Numbered from the stretch's first letter, positions 1-11,704 are shown. The stretch: DNA of 64,000 nucleotides from Ornithinimicrobium sp. INDO-MA30-4 (GCF_021535045.1 NZ_CP091056.1:2356001-2420000), one strand, 5' to 3'. The notes: a model not told the origin generated them from the sequence alone. Translations and numbers: made by a program.

Positions 1-1363
<1,363 letters not shown>

Positions 1364-1539
1364 CAACAAAAATGCTACGCGTCCACTGTGGTTCCCGAGA
1401 TACAAACAGGGAACCCCAACACACACCACACCACCACACCCAAAACAACCCCACAAGGTTGCACAACAGGGTGCCGGCAGGAGTAAACACTGTGTGTGTG
1501 AAGGGGTTTAACAACATCTGTTCGTAACACTCGACAACG
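1364..1539 (+). other. 23S-5S internal transcribed spacer
   Basis: This 176-base spacer holds no tRNA that I can fold. Its middle (about 1413-1452) is a low-complexity CA-rich tract, followed by a G-rich stretch. It is transcribed between 23S and 5S rRNA and should contain processing sites. Confidence 0.7.
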
Positions 1540-1656
1540 TTACGGCGGTTATAGCGTCAGGAAACGCCCGGTCACATTCCGAACCCGGAAGCTAAGCCTG
1601 ACAGCGCCGATGGTACTGCACTGGGAACGGTGTGGGAGAGTAGGACACCGCCGGAC
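1540..1656 (+). rRNA. rrf: 5S ribosomal RNA
   Basis: The 117-base sequence starts GTTACGGCGGTTATAGCG and contains the conserved CCCGGTCACATTCCGAACCCG block and the helix-closing GGGAGAGTAGGACACCGCC. The 5' and 3' ends (TACGGCGG / CCGCCGG) pair to form helix I, which sets the boundaries. It follows the 23S gene as in a normal bacterial rrn operon. Confidence 0.95.
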
Positions 1657-1668
1657 AACCATTCACAG

Positions 1669-1717
1669 TTTAGCCCCGCAAACCCCAACACATGTTGGGT
1701 GTTTGCGGGGCTAAACC
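1669..1717 (+). terminator. rRNA operon terminator hairpin
   Basis: A near-perfect inverted repeat has arms GTTTAGCCCCGCAAAC and GTTTGCGGGGCTAAAC, extended inward by CCCAACA/TGTTGGG around a short ATG-containing loop. The stem is over 20 bp and starts 13 bases after 5S rRNA. No long T tract follows, which is usual in GC-rich actinobacteria. Confidence 0.85.
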
Positions 1718-1914
1718 CATTTATGGGGCCTGTTGGCGCAACATACTGCTGTCGCCGACGGACGGGGGTCCACTGGCGAGCCCGCAAATCTAGCCGCGGC
1801 ATGGACGCAAGCATGTGTCAGGCTGCCGTTGTTTCCGCCTGATGAAATAGCAGGGCCGTGTATGTCGTTGACTTAAGACGAGGCACAAATCGGTTCGAAG
1901 ATTGAGGTTTAGTA

Positions 1915-2736
1915 ATGGCACGGATCATCATCCTTGGGGGACACGGCAAGATTGCACGGCTTGCGACGCCGAAGTTGGTGGCAGCGGGTCATGAGGTCAC
2001 GTCTGTGGTTCGTAAGAGCGAGCAGGTGCCCACGATTGAGAGCCTGGGAGCCACCGCGGTTGTCGCTGACCTCAACGGGCGGGATGCCAAGAGTTTCGCG
2101 AAGTTGTTTGCGGCTCAAGACATCGTCGTGTGGTCTGCAGGTGCTGGCGGTGGATCACCGGAGCTGACTTACGCGATTGACCGCGATGCAGCGATAGCGT
2201 CCATGTCTGGTGCAGCGGAGGCTGGCCTAAAGCGTTATGTGATGGTGTCTTACTTCGGTGCCAGCCTCGCGCACGGTCTGTCGAGCGACCACAGTTTTTA
2301 TCCCTACGCGCAGTCAAAGGCCGAGGCCGACAAGGCGCTACGAGACAGCGACTTGGACTGGACCGTCCTGGGTCCCAGTGCGTTGACGGACGATCCCGCG
2401 ACTGGCGCCATCGAGGTGCAGGGAGCGGATGGCCGTGTCGGGACCGAGTTGGAGAACGACTCAGTATCTCGTGATGACGTGGCCTCGGTGATCGTTGCGG
2501 CGGTCGATCGTGATGATCTGATCGGGCATACCGTCAACTTCAACAACGGCACCAGCTCGATCCCGGAAGCCTTCGACTCTCTCCTGGCAGAGTTAACACC
2601 AACCGGGCCTAGCTCCCGCGTCATGACATCTTCGCCACCGCAGGTTCGATCCTGTGGTGGCGAATCTATGAGCCGAGCGCCATTGATCAGTGAGACGTCA
2701 TCGAATTGCGGCGTGCCGGTGACGAGGTTGCTGTAG
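1915..2736 (+). CDS. NAD(P)-binding SDR-type oxidoreductase (atypical)
   Basis: This is an atypical short-chain dehydrogenase/NmrA-like protein, predicted to bind NAD(P)H in the cytosol; the substrate is unknown. The glycine-rich motif GGHGKIA sits at residues 8-14 after the first beta strand, and a YAQSK motif near residue 133 supplies the Tyr/Lys pair. Family members are about 220 residues, but this frame gives 273. The extra C-terminus runs through the hairpin at 2631-2664 and looks non-native. A single-base shift near 2590 would end the protein at the TAA at 2594-2596. The gene stands alone after the rRNA operon and converges on the metallophosphoesterase gene. Confidence 0.8.
   Translation: MARIIILGGHGKIARLATPKLVAAGHEVTSVVRKSEQVPTIESLGATAVVADLNGRDAKSFAKLFAAQDIVVWSAGAGGGSPELTYAIDRDAAIASMSGAAEAGLKRYVMVSYFGASLAHGLSSDHSFYPYAQSKAEADKALRDSDLDWTVLGPSALTDDPATGAIEVQGADGRVGTELENDSVSRDDVASVIVAAVDRDDLIGHTVNFNNGTSSIPEAFDSLLAELTPTGPSSRVMTSSPPQVRSCGGESMSRAPLISETSSNCGVPVTRLL
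2631..2664. terminator. bidirectional terminator between convergent genes
   Basis: A 14-bp stem, TTCGCCACCGCAGG / CCTGTGGTGGCGAA (one G-U pair), closes a six-base loop. It lies between the SDR gene (+) and the metallophosphoesterase gene (-). Both reading frames as given run through it, but stops just before it on each strand (TAA at 2594, TAG at 2666 on minus) suggest one base error near each gene end. Confidence 0.75.
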
Positions 2737-4194
2737 CTGAATCGCGTCAGTGAAGTGAGCCGGCAAGTGCTGGTGTAGTCGAGGATGTCGAACGAGTAGG
2801 GCTGCCCAGGCAGCTCTCCGGCGGTGTCTACACCCTCGGCATCTCGGTAGATGAAGTGGTTAAATAGGCCGCCGCCGGAGAACGTCCCCACGCCAATGTG
2901 ATTGCCGTCTAGCGTCGGTCGGTGCATGTGACCATTGATTGTGACGCCGCTGACGTCGAGGTTCTCCAGAGCGTATGGCTCGTGGCTGATGACAATGTCG
3001 GGCTCGCGTCCGTCCGGGTCCGCTTCGATGGTGGCCTCAAGCACCTGCTCAAAGGAATCCAGGGCTACCTGCTGGTCGGCGCCGTAGTCGACGCCCTCCT
3101 CACCGAAATAGCGGACATCGTTGTATCCGACGATGCGCACGCCAGCAACCTCAGTTTCGTAGAACTCCCCGCGGTGGGCTCGACCAGCACCACGTTGGGG
3201 ATTTCGTTCATCGCTCGCAGCATTGACTCGTCGTCGGGTGAGGTCGCATCGTGATTCCCGCCGACGTAGACATACGGCACCCCGAGCGATTCAATCCCGG
3301 CGAAGAGATCAGCGACCTCGGCCTCCTGGACCCGACCGAAGTTGATGATGTCTCCGGTGTCGATCACGGCCGTGATGTTCTGCTCGTCCACGATTTGCTT
3401 GATGAGCGGGTAGTAATTGACGCCGTGCAGGTCGGATACCAGCAGGAATCGCGCCGCTGGGGATGCATCTAGATCGTCAGGGGTGAACTCATTTCGTGCC
3501 GCCTCGCTTAGCGCTAGCAAGTTTTGCAGGTAGGGGCTGCCTGCTCTGCGCGACTGTTGAGGTCGGTCAGAACAGTGGTGGTGGCGCCGAACGTCGAGAG
3601 CAGACTCGTGGTGGTGAAGGTGGAGAAGTTCGACTGCCGGTAGGTCCGCAGGGCTGCGCCGCCAGGGAGCGCTAGGGCCACGCCGGTGGCTGTCACGACA
3701 GCGATGCCGGCTCGTCCCCAGCGGTGATGGCGACGGCCCAGCACCCATAAGGCAGCCAGCAGCGAACTGGTGACCAAGGCTCCAGCGCCAAATTTCCACA
3801 CCACTTCGATGGCGCCCTCGCGCGCCGCCTCACCGATCTCCATCTCGCTGGGCTGGAAATCGTTAACGGTCACGCCCGGGCGATTGAGCACAGCGGCGGC
3901 CTCATCGCCCACCTGTGCTTGAGCATCGATCCCGAGAGCAGGCAATGGCCCATCAAAAGTCACGTTGATGTCGCCCAAAACCGTGGGGGTATGCACTGTG
4001 TTGGCCTGCGATGGAAGCGGCGAGAGCGAGAGATCCAGGCTAAACAACTGGGTTTCGACCGTCACCGGCCACAGCTTCGTCGTCGCAACTCCGCCGAGGA
4101 CAGCAACGACCACCATCGCTAGGACAATGCCGGAGCGACGAAGCCATCTCAGAAGGGGCCGAACACGGGAATCGGCAGGTTTCGCATCCATCAC
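2666..4194 (-). CDS. membrane-anchored metallophosphoesterase (frameshifted)
   Basis: The product is a calcineurin-like phosphoesterase of about 510 residues with an N-terminal transmembrane helix (residues ~22-42), an extracytoplasmic region, and two more hydrophobic helices before the catalytic domain. Metal-binding motifs occur in the expected order: SDLHGV, DTGDIINFG, GGNHD, SHEP and GHMH. They are spread over three frames, with shifts near 3530 and near 3150 and probably one at the 3' end, where TAG at 2666-2668 would stop it just before the terminator. Continuity of family sequence across the shifts suggests read errors. The substrate is unknown. Confidence 0.82.
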
Positions 4195-4256
4195 CTCTGA
4201 GCCTACGTCGTAGCGGGCGAGTAGGTTGGGTACCTCAGAGATGTGGACGGAGTTTC

Positions 4257-5917
4257 ATGGACGCAGACGTTGTGGTCGTTGGTGCCGGTTTGGCGGGTCT
4301 CGTTGCGACCGCTGAGTTGGTTGACGCAGGTAGATCGGTCGTCCTTGTCGATCAGGAGTCAACGGACTTTTTGGGCGGCCAGGCCTGGTGGTCTTTTGGG
4401 GGCCTTTTCCTGGTTGATACTCCCGAGCAGCGCCGGATGGGTATCAAGGACTCGGTGGATCTTGCCTGGGGAGACTGGCAGGGATCCGCTGGCTTTGATC
4501 GACTAGACGGGGCGAGCCCCCAGGACTATTGGGGCCGCCGATGGGCGAGGGCCTACGTCGAATGGTCTGCAGGTGAGAAGCGTTCGTGGCTGCGCAGCCG
4601 GGGCGTGTCCTTCTTCCCGGTCGTGGGCTGGGCCGAGCGGGGCGATGGCACTGCCACGGGCCACGGCAATTCCGTCCCACGTTTTCACGTCACCTGGGGC
4701 ACCGGGCCAGGCGTCGTTGCGCCTTTCGAACGTGCCATTTGGGAGGGCGTAGCCAACCAAAGGTCGCATTGCGAGGTCGGCACCGGGTGACGGAGTTGAT
4801 AACGACCAATGGCGTCGTGACCGGGGTCAGAGGTGAGCGGCTGGCGACGGACAAGAGCGCACGCGGCGTCCGCAGCACCCGCAGCGTCACCGGTGAGTTT
4901 GAGATCCACGCTTCTGCTGTCGTCATCGCCTCGGGCGGTATCGGCGCAAATCACGCGTTGGTGCGAGAGTTCTGGCCTGAGCGGCTGGGGACCCCGCCAG
5001 CAGACATGCTGACGGGCGTGCCTGCATACGTTGACGGTTCGATGTTGCGAGTTAGTGAGGATGCGGGTGCGCGCCTGGTCAATCGGGACCGAATGTGGCA
5101 CTACGTTGAGGGCCTGGCCAACCACGATTCGGTATGGCCGGGGCACGGTATTCGGGTGCTCGCCGGGCCATCTGGTTTATGGGTTGATGCGCAGGGCCAG
5201 CGCCTGCCAGCACCGCTGTTTCCAGGCTTCGACACGCTCGGAACGCTGTCGCATCTGCGATCTACGGGACATGACTACTCGTGGTTCCTGCTCTCCAGCA
5301 CAGTGCTGGGCAAGGAGTGGACCCTCTCAGGTTCGGAGCAAAACCCAGATCTCACTGGGAAGTCGATTGGAGACGTTCTGGGACGGGCCAGGAAGGACAT
5401 GCCTGACCCCGTGCGGGCGTTCAAAGACGCGGGGATTGATCTGGTGACAGGCTCAACCGTGGCCGAGTTGGCTAGCAATATGAACGCATTGACCGGGGAT
5501 AACCTGATTAGCTCGGCCGATCTGGGCAAACTCATCGTGTCTCGGGACGCGCAGGTCGCCAACGACTTCAGCAAGGATGCGCAGATCGCTGCGATTCACG
5601 AGGCCCGTCGGTATCGCGGCGATCGGTTGATCCGGACTGCAGCGCCGCACCGCTTCCTTGACTCTCAGCACCTCCCGCTCGTGGCTGCCCGTCTGCGAGT
5701 TGTCACGCGCAAAACTCTGGGTGGGATCCAGACTGACCTCTCCTCACGAGCCCTCGACAGCACAGGCGCACCGATCCGCGGTCTGTATGCCGCTGGCGAA
5801 GCGGCCGGATTCGGCGGCGGGGGAGTGCACGGCTACCGCTCCCTGGAGGGCACCTTCCTCGGTGGGTGCATGTTCTCCGGCAAGGCTGCCGCTCGCGGGG
5901 TGGTGGCAGACCAGTGA
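4257..5917 (+). CDS. FAD-binding dehydrogenase, KstD/fumarate-reductase-like (frameshifted)
   Basis: The product is a flavoprotein dehydrogenase of about 553 residues, resembling the putative FAD-binding dehydrogenases related to 3-ketosteroid delta-1-dehydrogenase and fumarate reductase. The dinucleotide-binding motif VVGAGLAGL is at residues 7-15, an acidic strand end follows (VLVDQES), and the C-terminal FAD-binding motif GLYAAGEAAGFGGGG lies near the end. The frame changes once near 4755-4775, where the sequence continues as family-typical RHRVTELITTNG. The stop codon overlaps the start of the Nudix gene by four bases (GTGA), implying translational coupling. A natural substrate cannot be named. 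Confidence 0.85.
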
Positions 5918-6420
5918 CGACCTTTGAGGTGCTGAAACGCAAGGCGGGCACTGCAGCGTTGGTCGGCTTTCGGATGTTGCCGGGGCCAATTCGCCGCACC
6001 CTGGTGCGGGCAGGGACGCCGAACTACACCGTGGGGGCAGTATGTGCCATTGAGCACCAAGGCGCCGTGCTCATGTTGAGTCAGCCACATCGCAAGGGCT
6101 GGAGTCTGCCTGGAGGGCTTGTTGACCACGGTGGAACACCCGCGGAGGCTGTCGCCCGCGAGGTCTGGGAAGAGATAGGGCTGCGGATTGACCCTGGTGA
6201 GCCGGTCGCTTTTGGCGTCTATTCGGCGACCCAAAGTGTCGATGTCATCTTTCGTGTCCAGGTGAGTGAGCGGCCAGCGTTGAGTTTGGCCGCTGAAGCG
6301 CGCCGCTGCCGCTGGTGGGAAGTTGGCGAGAAGCCAGGCGTCGACCGGGAAACGCGTCAGATCCGGGATTTGTTTAACACGACTCAGACCGAGCCGCGAG
6401 AGGGCCGAGTGCTGAGTTGA
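5914..6420 (+). CDS. Nudix hydrolase
   Basis: A 168-residue Nudix-fold pyrophosphohydrolase, probably acting on nucleotide-type diphosphates. The GTG at 5914 is preferred as start because it overlaps the flavoprotein stop in the GTGA arrangement. The Nudix helix ends in the canonical REVWEEIGL, which holds the metal-binding glutamates. The upstream glutamate of the consensus (Gx5Ex7REUxEExGU) is replaced by glycine in GGLVDHGGTPAEAVA, so the box is slightly degenerate. Cotranscription with the upstream flavoprotein gene is likely. Confidence 0.85.
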   Translation: MTTFEVLKRKAGTAALVGFRMLPGPIRRTLVRAGTPNYTVGAVCAIEHQGAVLMLSQPHRKGWSLPGGLVDHGGTPAEAVAREVWEEIGLRIDPGEPVAFGVYSATQSVDVIFRVQVSERPALSLAAEARRCRWWEVGEKPGVDRETRQIRDLFNTTQTEPREGRVLS

Positions 6421-6514
6421 TGCTGACCTCACCGCTTTGGGCAAACGAGTCGGACCAGGCCGTTTGCGTGACTGAGATAGCGTTAGCCTCACGTGAACCA
6501 TCTGGGAGGGTCTC

Positions 6515-7468
6515 TTGAGCGTGCCACGCTTTTTTGCAGTAGTTTGTGCCGCCGTGCTGTTAGCCGGATGCAGCACCTCATCGTCGGAGCCGAGCGACGG
6601 CACCGACAACAGTGCTGGCAGCAAAGTGGCAGTTCAGGATGATGCCGAAGTCACGACTGAAGCGCCCGAACCAGCCGAGTTGCCACGTGGTGGTCGAGAG
6701 ATCTTCCCGGACTACCGCTTGTTCGGCTACTCCGGAGCCCCTGGGTCCGAAGCGCTGGGCCGACTGGGCATCGGTGACCTGGACGAGCGAGTCGTTGAGA
6801 TGGAAGAACGCGGAGAAGAATTCGCTGGCGGCCGCGAGCAACTGCCGACCCTCGAGCTCATCGCCACCATCGTGCACCCAGTCGCTGGAGACGACGGCAT
6901 GTTCCGCACCCGGGTGTCGGACGAGGTTGTCCAGGACTACCTCGATGCAGCACGCCGGCATGACGGCATCTTGCTCCTCAACATTCAGCCGGGGCGTGGT
7001 GACTTCATCGACGAGGTGAAGTACTGGGAAGAATTCCTCGTTGAGCCCGACGTTGGCGTGGCTCTCGACCCAGAATGGGCCATTGACGAGGGCCAGATCC
7101 CCGGCCAGGTCTATGGCCGAACGACCGGTGCCGAGTTGGATGAGGTCGCCGTGTACTTGGAAGACCTGGTTGCCGAGAACGACCTGCCGGAAAAGGTCAT
7201 GGTGTATCACCAGGTGCACGTCGGAGTCGTCGAAAACGAAGATGACCTCAAAGAGCACGATGGGGTAGTGCTGATCAAGTCGGTGGACGGCATCGGTGAT
7301 GCGCAATCCAAGATCGACACCTACAACGTGGTTAACGAAAACAAGCCGCCCCACGTCTATGCCGGCTTCAAGCTCTTCTACGAAGAAGACGCCGAATACG
7401 GCCCGATCATGACGGGCACCGAGGTGCTCGGCCTGACGCCTGAGCCGGAGTACATCCTGTTCGAGTGA
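6515..7468 (+). CDS. hypothetical lipoprotein
   Basis: A 317-residue secreted lipoprotein starting at TTG, eight bases after GGGAGGG. Residues 1-20 form a signal peptide ending in the lipobox LLAGC, followed by a Ser/Asp/Thr-rich linker to about residue 60. The mature domain is acidic and has a DYRLFGYSG strand and an alternating strand/helix pattern (ILLLNIQPGRGDF, GVALDPEWAI, KVMVYHQVHV), which suggests a TIM-barrel-like fold. I do not recognise a named family and assign no activity. It stands between the Nudix gene and a convergent gene. Confidence 0.75.
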   Translation: MSVPRFFAVVCAAVLLAGCSTSSSEPSDGTDNSAGSKVAVQDDAEVTTEAPEPAELPRGGREIFPDYRLFGYSGAPGSEALGRLGIGDLDERVVEMEERGEEFAGGREQLPTLELIATIVHPVAGDDGMFRTRVSDEVVQDYLDAARRHDGILLLNIQPGRGDFIDEVKYWEEFLVEPDVGVALDPEWAIDEGQIPGQVYGRTTGAELDEVAVYLEDLVAENDLPEKVMVYHQVHVGVVENEDDLKEHDGVVLIKSVDGIGDAQSKIDTYNVVNENKPPHVYAGFKLFYEEDAEYGPIMTGTEVLGLTPEPEYILFE

Positions 7469-7490
7469 TCAACCGGCGGCCACCTCCAGC

Positions 7491-8468
7491 TCACATCAGT
7501 AGCAGGAGTTTGCCGATGTGCTGGCTAGCCTCAAGATCCCGGTGGGCGCGAGTGGCGTCGGCAAGTGGGTAGTGGCCGTCGATGATGGGGCGCACGCTGC
7601 CAGCCGCGATCTGTGGCCACACCTGCTCTCGAACGGCTGACACGATTTCGGCCTTCTCTGCGAGCGGCCGCGCTCGCAGAGAGGTGGCGATAATCCGACC
7701 GCGCTTGCTCAGCAGCAGGCCGATGGGCAGCTCGCCCTTAGCGCCGCCGAGCAAGCCGATCACGACGATCCGCCCAGCACTGGCGAGTGCTTTGACGTTC
7801 CGGCCAAGGTAGGCCGCGCCCACAACATCGAGTATGACGTCGGCTCCAGCGCCGTCGGTTGCCTCAAGCAGCGACTCGACAAAGTCTTGTTCGCGATAGT
7901 TGATCGTGATGTCGGCACCGAGCTGACGGCATACCTCAAGCTTCTTGTCGGAGCCAGCGGTGACCGCAACGCGGGCACCCAACGCGGACGCGATCTGGAT
8001 CGCCATCGTGCCAATGCCACTGGAGCCACCATGGATCAGCACGGTCTCGCCAGCCTTCAGCCCCGCCTCGATGATCAAATTGCTGTAGACGGTGGCAACA
8101 ACCTCGGGTAGAGCCGCAGCGTCCTGCACCGACACACCAGCGGGCAAGGGCAGCACGAGGGACGCATCAACGACGACCTTTTCGGCATAGCCACCGCCAG
8201 CCAGTAGGGCGCAAACTTCTTGGCCTACCTCCCACCCGGAGACCTCGCTACCCAACGCTGCGATTCGTCCGCTCACCTCGAGCCCAGGGAGTTCACTCGT
8301 GCCAGGCGGGGGCGGGTAGTGGCCCTTGCGCTGCATGACATCGGCCCGGTTGACTCCGGCAGCGACCACCTCAATGAGCACTTCGTTTGGTCCCGGCTCG
8401 GGGTCAGTCACCACGATCAGGGACAGATTCTCTGCTTCGCCAAACTCGCTAATCTCAATTGCTCGCAT
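7491..8468 (-). CDS. NAD(P)H quinone oxidoreductase (PIG3-like)
   Basis: A 325-residue zinc-independent medium-chain reductase, the exact size of PIG3-type quinone oxidoreductases. The N-terminal GroES-like domain holds NRADVMQRKGHYPPPPG, typical of this family. The Rossmann motif GGSSGIGTMAIQ at about residue 145 binds NADPH, followed by TAGSDKKLEV. Catalytic zinc cysteines are absent. It probably reduces quinones or enones in the cytosol. The gene is 10 bases downstream of cobS on the same strand and could be cotranscribed with it, although no functional link is known. Confidence 0.92.
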   Translation of the reverse strand: MRAIEISEFGEAENLSLIVVTDPEPGPNEVLIEVVAAGVNRADVMQRKGHYPPPPGTSELPGLEVSGRIAALGSEVSGWEVGQEVCALLAGGGYAEKVVVDASLVLPLPAGVSVQDAAALPEVVATVYSNLIIEAGLKAGETVLIHGGSSGIGTMAIQIASALGARVAVTAGSDKKLEVCRQLGADITINYREQDFVESLLEATDGAGADVILDVVGAAYLGRNVKALASAGRIVVIGLLGGAKGELPIGLLLSKRGRIIATSLRARPLAEKAEIVSAVREQVWPQIAAGSVRPIIDGHYPLADATRAHRDLEASQHIGKLLLLM

Positions 8469-8477
8469 CTGTGGAGT

Positions 8478-9197
8478 CTAAAAGGCGAAGGCCACCAGAA
8501 CGCTCACTTCAGCGGTCATGATCAGCAACCCATAGATATCGCCACTGAGCCGGCCAGCCAACCGACGGGCGGCCCACCAGGTGACCAGGGCGGTGATCCC
8601 TGACGCGACCAGCCAACCAAGCCAGGCTCCTGGCACCAAGAGCGTTGGTGCCGCAACGGCCAAACCCGCGGCTACCCGGCCCCACCCCAGCGTGCGCGCT
8701 TGGCCACCCAAACTGTCCTGCTCAAGCGTTGGATAGAGCCGCATCGGCACCAACACCAGGGCGCGGGCGACTACAGAAGCGACCAGCGGAGCCCACGGAG
8801 TCACCCCAGCCGCCAAAGCCGACCACATCAGCAGCATGGTGACTAGCGATGTGCCCAGGGCAAACGCGCCAACGTGCACATCTTTGAGGATGGCCGCGCG
8901 CTTTTCTGTCGGCACCGGCGCCAGCAAGGCGTCAGCGCTGTCGACAAGACCATCAAAATGTAGCCATCCCGTCAGCGCCCACCAGGCGGCAATAGCCAAA
9001 GCTGCCGAGACACCAGCATCCGTTGGCAGCAGAAGCACGAGGGAGACCAACGCACCAATGGCGTAGCCGGCAACCGGGAAGTATGCCGTCGCGCGGGCTA
9101 GAGCGCCGGGCTCCAGGTGGGGTTTGCTCGGCACCGGAAGCACGGTCAAAAATGACAGCGCAAGGCCAACAGCGCTGACTTCAGACCGAAGATTCAT
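8478..9197 (-). CDS. cobS: adenosylcobinamide-GDP ribazoletransferase (cobalamin synthase)
   Basis: CobS joins adenosylcobinamide-GDP and alpha-ribazole in the last steps of cobalamin assembly, at the membrane. The 239-residue protein has the conserved N-terminus GLALSFLTVLPVP, the acidic WLHFDGLVDSADAL motif near residue 80 and a series of hydrophobic helices, as expected for this polytopic enzyme. Its ATG overlaps the cobT stop by four bases (ATGA), so the two genes form one operon. Confidence 0.95.
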   Translation of the reverse strand: MNLRSEVSAVGLALSFLTVLPVPSKPHLEPGALARATAYFPVAGYAIGALVSLVLLLPTDAGVSAALAIAAWWALTGWLHFDGLVDSADALLAPVPTEKRAAILKDVHVGAFALGTSLVTMLLMWSALAAGVTPWAPLVASVVARALVLVPMRLYPTLEQDSLGGQARTLGWGRVAAGLAVAAPTLLVPGAWLGWLVASGITALVTWWAARRLAGRLSGDIYGLLIMTAEVSVLVAFAF

Positions 9198-10284
9198 TCG
9201 GTGGGGACTCCTGCCTCGGCGAAGGTCTGCATTTCGCGCAGTGTGGCCGCGGCTGCCCGCAAGATCGGAATGGCTAACGCTCCACCAGTGCCTTCGCCCA
9301 GTCGCAGACCTAAATCCCAGAGTGGGCGCAAGCCCAGGTCAGCCAATTGGGCTCCGTGGCCGCGCTCGGCGCACCGGCCAGTGGCAACGAGATAGTCATT
9401 GACGGCAGGCGCGATCGACACGGCGATGAGTGCTGCGGCGGCCTCAACAAAACCATCGAGGACGATCACCCGCTGTTCGTCGGCGGTAGCCAACATCATC
9501 CCGACCATGGCTGCGATCTCGAAGCCACCAAACTCGGCCAACACTTCCACCGGGTCTTCAGCATGCGTCCGAGCCAAAGCTTCGGCAACGACCGCAATCT
9601 TGTGATCCAGGACGGCATCATCGATGCCGGTGCCCCGTCCGGTCACATCAGCAGGGTGGCGATCGAGAGCCCTGGCGGTGATGACCGCGGCAGCGGTGGT
9701 GTTGCCAATCCCGATTTCCGCCGGAACAACGAAGTCGGCTCCACCCGCGATCGCAGCGCGCGCAGCGTCCGCACCAGCACGGATCATCGCGACTGCTTCC
9801 GTGCCTGACATCGCGGGCCCAACACGCAGATTGTCTGTGCCTCGGCGAACCGCGACCTTGCGCAACTGTGGATGATCAGGCAGTTCGGCGTTGACGCCGC
9901 AGTCCAAGACGGCGACGTCAGCCCGCACTGATCGGGCAATCGCGCTAATCGCCGCACCCCGGTGCCTGCGGCGGTCGGCGCAAGGAGGCCCTGGATCATC
10001 GCTGCGGTGACGGCAGCAGGGAAGGCGCTCACCCCATCTGCAGAAACACCATGGTCGGCCGCAGCCACGATCACTGTGGCCCCATCTGGCGCGGGGCGCT
10101 CACTGCCCAAGATGGCGGCTAGCCGCACCGAGATGGTCTCTAACTCGCCAAGGGAGCCTGGGGGCTTGATCAGGGTCTGCTGGCGCTCCTCAGCCCGCTG
10201 TCGTGCCAGACCATTGACCAGATAGATCGAGGCGGCCAGTTCATCGAGCCACGCGCGGTCTTGGTCGCTGAGTGCCAATGTCAT
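9194..10284 (-). CDS. cobT: nicotinate-nucleotide--dimethylbenzimidazole phosphoribosyltransferase (frameshifted)
   Basis: CobT makes alpha-ribazole phosphate from nicotinate mononucleotide and dimethylbenzimidazole. The N-terminal part has KPPGSLGELE and AAADHGVSADGVSAFP. The C-terminal part has GEMGIGNTTAAA-type sequence (here AEIGIGNTTAAA), GRGTGIDD, the EFGGFEIAAM motif with the catalytic glutamate region, and GEGTGGALA. The frame changes once in a C/G run near 9955-9965, between GTGVR and AAISAIARSVRADV. Total length of about 363 residues is normal for the family, so a read error is likely. It is the upstream partner of cobS. Confidence 0.93.
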
Positions 10285-10310
10285 GAGGCCAGCCTAGAGC
10301 GCAGACAACT

Positions 10311-10343
10311 GATGCCCCGCCCGGAGTGTCCGGACGGGGCATC
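10311..10343 (-). terminator. terminator downstream of the NupC gene
   Basis: The inverted repeat GATGCCCCG ... CGGGGCATC, extended by imperfect CCGG pairs around an AGTGT loop, lies 23 bases after the reconstructed stop of the nucleoside transporter gene and before cobT. Confidence 0.7.
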
Positions 10344-10365
10344 AAGAGTGGACCTGGTCGGGTCG

Positions 10366-11704
10366 CTAATTGATGAGTATGCCGGCGATTGCGGCGCTCA
10401 TCAGGTTGGCCAGGGTTGCTGCGGCGATAGCGCGCAGGCCCATTCGGCGATGTCCGAGCGACGCTCGGGGCAATGCCGCCAAGGCCACCCAGCAGAATGC
10501 CGAGCGAGCCAAGGTTGGCAAAACCAGTCAATGCGAAGGTGATGATGGCCGAGGTCTTGGTGCTGAAGGTGTCAGCGATCGGACCAAAGTCAGCGAAGGC
10601 AACGAACTCGTTAACCACGATCTTTTGGCCGACGAAGCCACCAGCCTGCACGGCTTCTTCCCACGGCACACCGATCACGAACATCAGCGGTGCAAACACG
10701 TAGCCCAAGATCTGCTCGAAGGTCAGGGCGTCGATGCCAAACCAGCCACCGACAACACCCAAGATGAGGTTGACCAAGGCAATCAGCGAGATGAAGGCCA
10801 ACAGCATCGCGCCGATGTTGAGGGCCAACTTGAGGCCTTCACCAGCACCACCAGCGGCGGCATCGATGACGTTGCGGTATTCGCTCTCGCCACCGGCTTC
10901 ATCCTTGTCTTCGTCGTCATCGATCTTGGTGTCCGGCACCAGTCGCTGCACGACGCGCTCTCGGACCGTTGTCTGCGAGCGTGCGGTCTTGGCTTCTTCC
11001 TTACGGCGCACTCCGTCACTCACGACAGACGACTCAGCATCAGCCGCGTCCGGGTCGTCTTCGGGCACGATCATCTTGGCCATCAGCAAGGCGCCTGGGG
11101 CAGCCATGAAGCTAGCAGCGATGAGGTACTCCAGGGGAGCGCCCAGCAGTGAGTAGCCAACGAGCACGGAGCCCGCCACGGTGGAAAGGCCACCGACCAT
11201 CACGGCGAAGAGAGCTGAGCGGGTCAAACCCTTGATATAGGGCTTAATGATCAGCGGAGCTTCGGTCTGGCCGACGAAGATGTTGGCCGCAGCGTTAACC
11301 GATTCGGCCTTGCCAGTGCCCAACACCTTTTGGATGGCTCCACCCAAAATGGCCACAAACTTTTGCAGGAAGCCCCAGTGATAGAGAACTGCGGTCAGCG
11401 ACGCAAAGAAGATGATGACCGGCAGCACCTGGAAGGCGAAGATCAGGCCCTCTTCGGGGATGACCGGGCCAAACAAGAACCCGATACCTGCGTTCGAGGA
11501 GTTGATGATGGCTTGCACGCCACTGGCGGCATATTCAAGTCCACGTTGGCCAGCTGACCAGTAGAGGACGATGACGCCAAACAGGAGTTGCAAAGCGAGC
11601 GCGGCACCGACGGTGCGTAGGCGGATCGCCTTGCGATTGGTGGACAGCGCAAAAGCTAATCCGAGGAGTACGGCCATTCCTGCTAGGCCCCACAGCACGT
11701 CCAT
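10366..11704 (-). CDS. NupC-type concentrative nucleoside transporter (frameshifted 3' end)
   Basis: A CNT-family nucleoside:cation symporter of about 447 residues with eight or more membrane helices. Family motifs are visible: VGQTEAPLIIKPY near residue 160, the GEGLKLALNIGAM segment and GQKIVVNEFVAF. A very acidic loop (around residues 215-275, rich in D and E) lies between helices; such an insert is seen in some actinobacterial members. At the 3' end two one-base deletions are needed (GCCCCGAG near 10465 and GAATGG near 10443). They restore a family-typical C-terminus ending SAAIAGILIN and TAG at 10366-10368. The gene starts at ATG after GAAGGG and is divergent from the transglutaminase gene. 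Confidence 0.9.

Noticed and set aside
1413-1452. CA-rich tract in the rRNA spacer as a possible repeat array
   Set aside because: No regular repeat-spacer unit; simple low complexity within a transcribed spacer.
6578-7354. 258-codon minus-strand frame opposite the lipoprotein gene
   Set aside because: The plus strand has signal peptide, lipobox and ribosome site; the antisense frame has no family sequence.
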